Both the position numbers and the translations under genes were made by a program. Of a stretch of 16,116 nt of DNA, positions 14,504 through 16,116 are shown piece by piece (the stretch's first letter is position 1; every line of letters begins with the position of its first letter). The notes below the pieces were generated by a model. That model made no database searches and was not told the DNA's origin. It saw only the letters and a list, made by a program, of their open reading frames with translations. Source of the stretch: Gammaproteobacteria bacterium (lineage in GTDB: Bacteria > Pseudomonadota > Gammaproteobacteria > Acidiferrobacterales > SZUA-150); assembly GCA_029880755.1 (NCBI GenBank), contig JAOUNW010000032.1, forward strand, positions 1 through 16,116. Reading direction: 5' to 3'.

Positions 14504-15370
14504 TTAACTAGCGAGGAAATGAATATCCACAATCGCGCAAACAAGTATCAAAGTCAACTGCACCAGCGAGGCAAAGAAATTACTCATGGCGCTCGATCGC
14601 TCAGGCCGTTGCACTAACTGAATATTTTTATAGACAAATAATCCACCGCCAAGAAACGCGCCGGTTAAATAAACCCAACCCAGACCGAATTCAAAAAATA
14701 CAGGCAACAGGGAAACAGCAACCAACACAATGGTATTCACCAGAATAACCAAAGCTGCCCGTTGATCGCCAATCACCACAGGTAACATGGGTACATTGGC
14801 TGCGGCATAGTCCTTACGGATAGCAATAGCCAGACTCCAGAAATGAGGCGGCGTCCATAAAAACAGTACTGCTGCCAATAACCATGCCGCCGGACTCAGG
14901 CCGGGATCAGCAGCTGCCGCGCCAGCCAACACCGCAAAGCTACCGGCCAGTCCACCGATAACAATATTGAGGGAGCTGCGCCGCTTCAGCCAGACGGTAT
15001 AGACAATGGCGTAGAAAAAGGCGCCCATAAAAACGTGAAATGCCACCATGGCGTTAAATAAAACCGTCGCCATTACTACTGATGCCAACAACAATAGCAT
15101 GATCCCCCACAACCAGATGGGGCTATGTCGAAACCTTCCGGTAACAAACGGCCGCTTGCTGGTGCGCGTCATCCGGGCATCCAGATCACGCTCTACATAT
15201 TGGTTAAAAGCGCCGGAACTGGCAGAAGACAATAGCACCGCCAGACCAAGGAGAAAAACTTCGATTGCGGTTAGCTGTCTACCAGGTGTCACGGCGTAAC
15301 CAGCCAGGGCCGTAAACGCAATCAAGAAACCGATACGCAGCTTAAATAGATTCACCAATTGGGCCAACAT
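14504..15370 (-). CDS. cyoE: Protoheme IX farnesyltransferase (heme O synthase)
   Basis: An integral membrane prenyltransferase of the UbiA superfamily that converts heme B to heme O with farnesyl diphosphate, the first step to heme A. The 288-residue protein has the Asp-rich motif NQYVERDLDARMTRTSKRP and the family stretches LNIVIGGLAGSFAVLAGAAA and WTPPHFWSLAIAIRKDYAAANVPMLPV, plus about nine membrane helices. A longer frame opens at a TTG at 15397, but the ATG at 15370 has GGAAGGA ten bases upstream and gives the usual length. It lies between a B-type heme-copper subunit I and an SCO gene, so its product probably serves that enzyme. No ctaA (heme A synthase) is seen in the window. ctaB is the synonymous name. 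Confidence 0.95.
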   Translation of the reverse strand: MLAQLVNLFKLRIGFLIAFTALAGYAVTPGRQLTAIEVFLLGLAVLLSSASSGAFNQYVERDLDARMTRTSKRPFVTGRFRHSPIWLWGIMLLLLASVVMATVLFNAMVAFHVFMGAFFYAIVYTVWLKRRSSLNIVIGGLAGSFAVLAGAAAADPGLSPAAWLLAAVLFLWTPPHFWSLAIAIRKDYAAANVPMLPVVIGDQRAALVILVNTIVLVAVSLLPVFFEFGLGWVYLTGAFLGGGLFVYKNIQLVQRPERSSAMSNFFASLVQLTLILVCAIVDIHFLAS

Positions 15371-15419
15371 AAGCAGACTATCCTTCCGGTCGTACAAACA
15401 CTGCTATTGTTACTAACTG

Positions 15420-15454
15420 CGGCGGGAGAGGAACCTTACAACACTCTCCCGCCG
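15420..15454 (-). other. Perfect hairpin between the heme-copper oxidase gene and cyoE
   Basis: CGGCGGGAGAG (15420 to 15430) and CTCTCCCGCCG (15444 to 15454) form an 11-bp perfect stem with a 13-nt loop, 23 nt after the stop of the upstream oxidase gene. The GC-rich stem has no following run of T on the minus strand. A mRNA 3' stabiliser, processing or partial termination site is likely. It has the same dimensions and distance as the hairpin after nirS. Confidence 0.75.
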
Positions 15455-15477
15455 AACTCCTTCTATCTAAACACAAA

Positions 15478-16116
15478 TCAACTGAGACCCCAGGTTTGTG
15501 CTAGATATTTCCAATTGACGAAGTAGTAGAGAACAAAAGAGGTCAGGAATACCAATGCTAACGTTAAGGTACCGGGAACAGCGATCTTGCCTATTCCGAT
15601 ACCATGATAGTCAGCCACCGGCTCCGCTATCATCGGCGTTGCAGACCGCTCCTCTCCCTTACGTTTACCCAACAACAGCGAGCCCACAACAATCAGGCAA
15701 AAGAGTGCGCCGCCGACACAGGCCAGTACAACAGAAACTCCCGCCAGACCCATCATGGTGAACGCTGTTGCCGGAAAATCATGGGACATCAAAGCGCCGG
15801 AGAATGCCATGTCCCAATGGCGCCTTGGTACGCCTAGAGTGCCGGCACCCATGAGGAATATGGATACACCTGACATGCCGATACCAAAGATATAGGGTTG
15901 CAAGGCCGCCAGGGGTTTCATGATCACTTCACGCCGGAATAATATGGGCACCAGCCAGTAGGTAATGGCCATAAACGCCAGCGTTGTACCGGTTGCTACT
16001 GTAGCGTGGAAGTGACCGGGCACATAAACCGTATTATGGATAATCAGGTTTAACTGCTCTGTACCCATCATGACGCCTGATATACCGCCCAGGAACCCAA
16101 AGATAATCAGCGACAG
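15478..16116 (-). CDS. B-type (ba3-like) heme-copper oxidase subunit I, C-terminal part
   Basis: The frame is open to the right edge; an internal ATG at 16071 is not the true start. About 212 residues are visible. The motif HNTVYVPGHFHATVATGTTL closely resembles the heme-ligand helix of the Thermus-type ba3 oxidase (HNTAWVPGHFHLQVAS), with both histidines of GHFH present for the high-spin and low-spin hemes. It continues with FLGGISGVMMG upstream and GVPRRHWDM later, and the last hydrophobic segments end in NWKYLAQTWGLS. This is a B-family enzyme, not a cbb3 or aa3 type. The metal-ligand histidines and the Tyr that separate a cytochrome oxidase from an sNOR-type NO reductase lie outside the window, so both remain possible. 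CyoE and SCO genes follow, as expected for a heme O/A- and CuA-containing enzyme. Confidence 0.85.
   Translation of the reverse strand: MSLIIFGFLGGISGVMMGTEQLNLIIHNTVYVPGHFHATVATGTTLAFMAITYWLVPILFRREVIMKPLAALQPYIFGIGMSGVSIFLMGAGTLGVPRRHWDMAFSGALMSHDFPATAFTMMGLAGVSVVLACVGGALFCLIVVGSLLLGKRKGEERSATPMIAEPVADYHGIGIGKIAVPGTLTLALVFLTSFVLYYFVNWKYLAQTWGLS

Overview
The window holds a denitrification locus of a proteobacterium, most likely a gammaproteobacterium of moderate G+C; this placement rests only on gene content and on close family resemblance of NirS and the heme d1 proteins to proteobacterial versions. Almost everything is read from the minus strand, so transcription runs from high to low coordinates. 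One small gene, at about 9446, is read from the plus strand.

Region A (about 9353 down to 1) is a cytochrome cd1 nitrite reductase cluster. In transcription order it holds a NosR/NirI-type flavo-iron-sulfur membrane protein, nirS, nirE (uroporphyrinogen III methyltransferase), nirC (c-type cytochrome), nirF, the four siroheme decarboxylase genes nirD, nirL, nirG and nirH, nirJ (radical SAM), and the first 30 codons of another exported protein that runs off the left edge. nirD to nirH are joined by stop/start overlaps. Perfect FNR/Dnr-type palindromes lie upstream of nirI and of nirS. Each is placed about 41 bases before a plausible start site, which indicates induction at low oxygen or by NO. 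Together the genes make nitrite reductase and its heme d1 from uroporphyrinogen III.

Region B (16116 down to 9645) reads as one co-directional block. It holds the C-terminal third of a B-type (ba3-like) heme-copper oxidase subunit I, cyoE (heme O synthase), a membrane-anchored SCO/SenC copper chaperone, a fused cytochrome b/ferredoxin/MvhD-like protein, a bacteriohemerythrin, an unknown membrane-anchored protein, and a second, divergent heme-copper oxidase subunit I. The second subunit keeps the heme-ligand histidines but appears to have Glu-His where oxidases and NorB have the Cu/Fe-binding His-His pair, and it lacks the active-site Tyr. No canonical norCB is present, so this block is a good candidate for an unconventional NO-reducing or NO-handling system that partners the NirS cluster.

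Between the two blocks a 62-codon two-helix membrane protein is read divergently from nirI, with a strong ribosome binding site and a TTG start. Two hairpins of identical dimensions (11-bp stem, 13-nt loop, 23 nt after the stop codon) follow nirS and the first heme-copper oxidase gene. I see no tRNA, rRNA, CRISPR array, insertion sequence or other mobile element, and no gene-free stretch over 300 bases.
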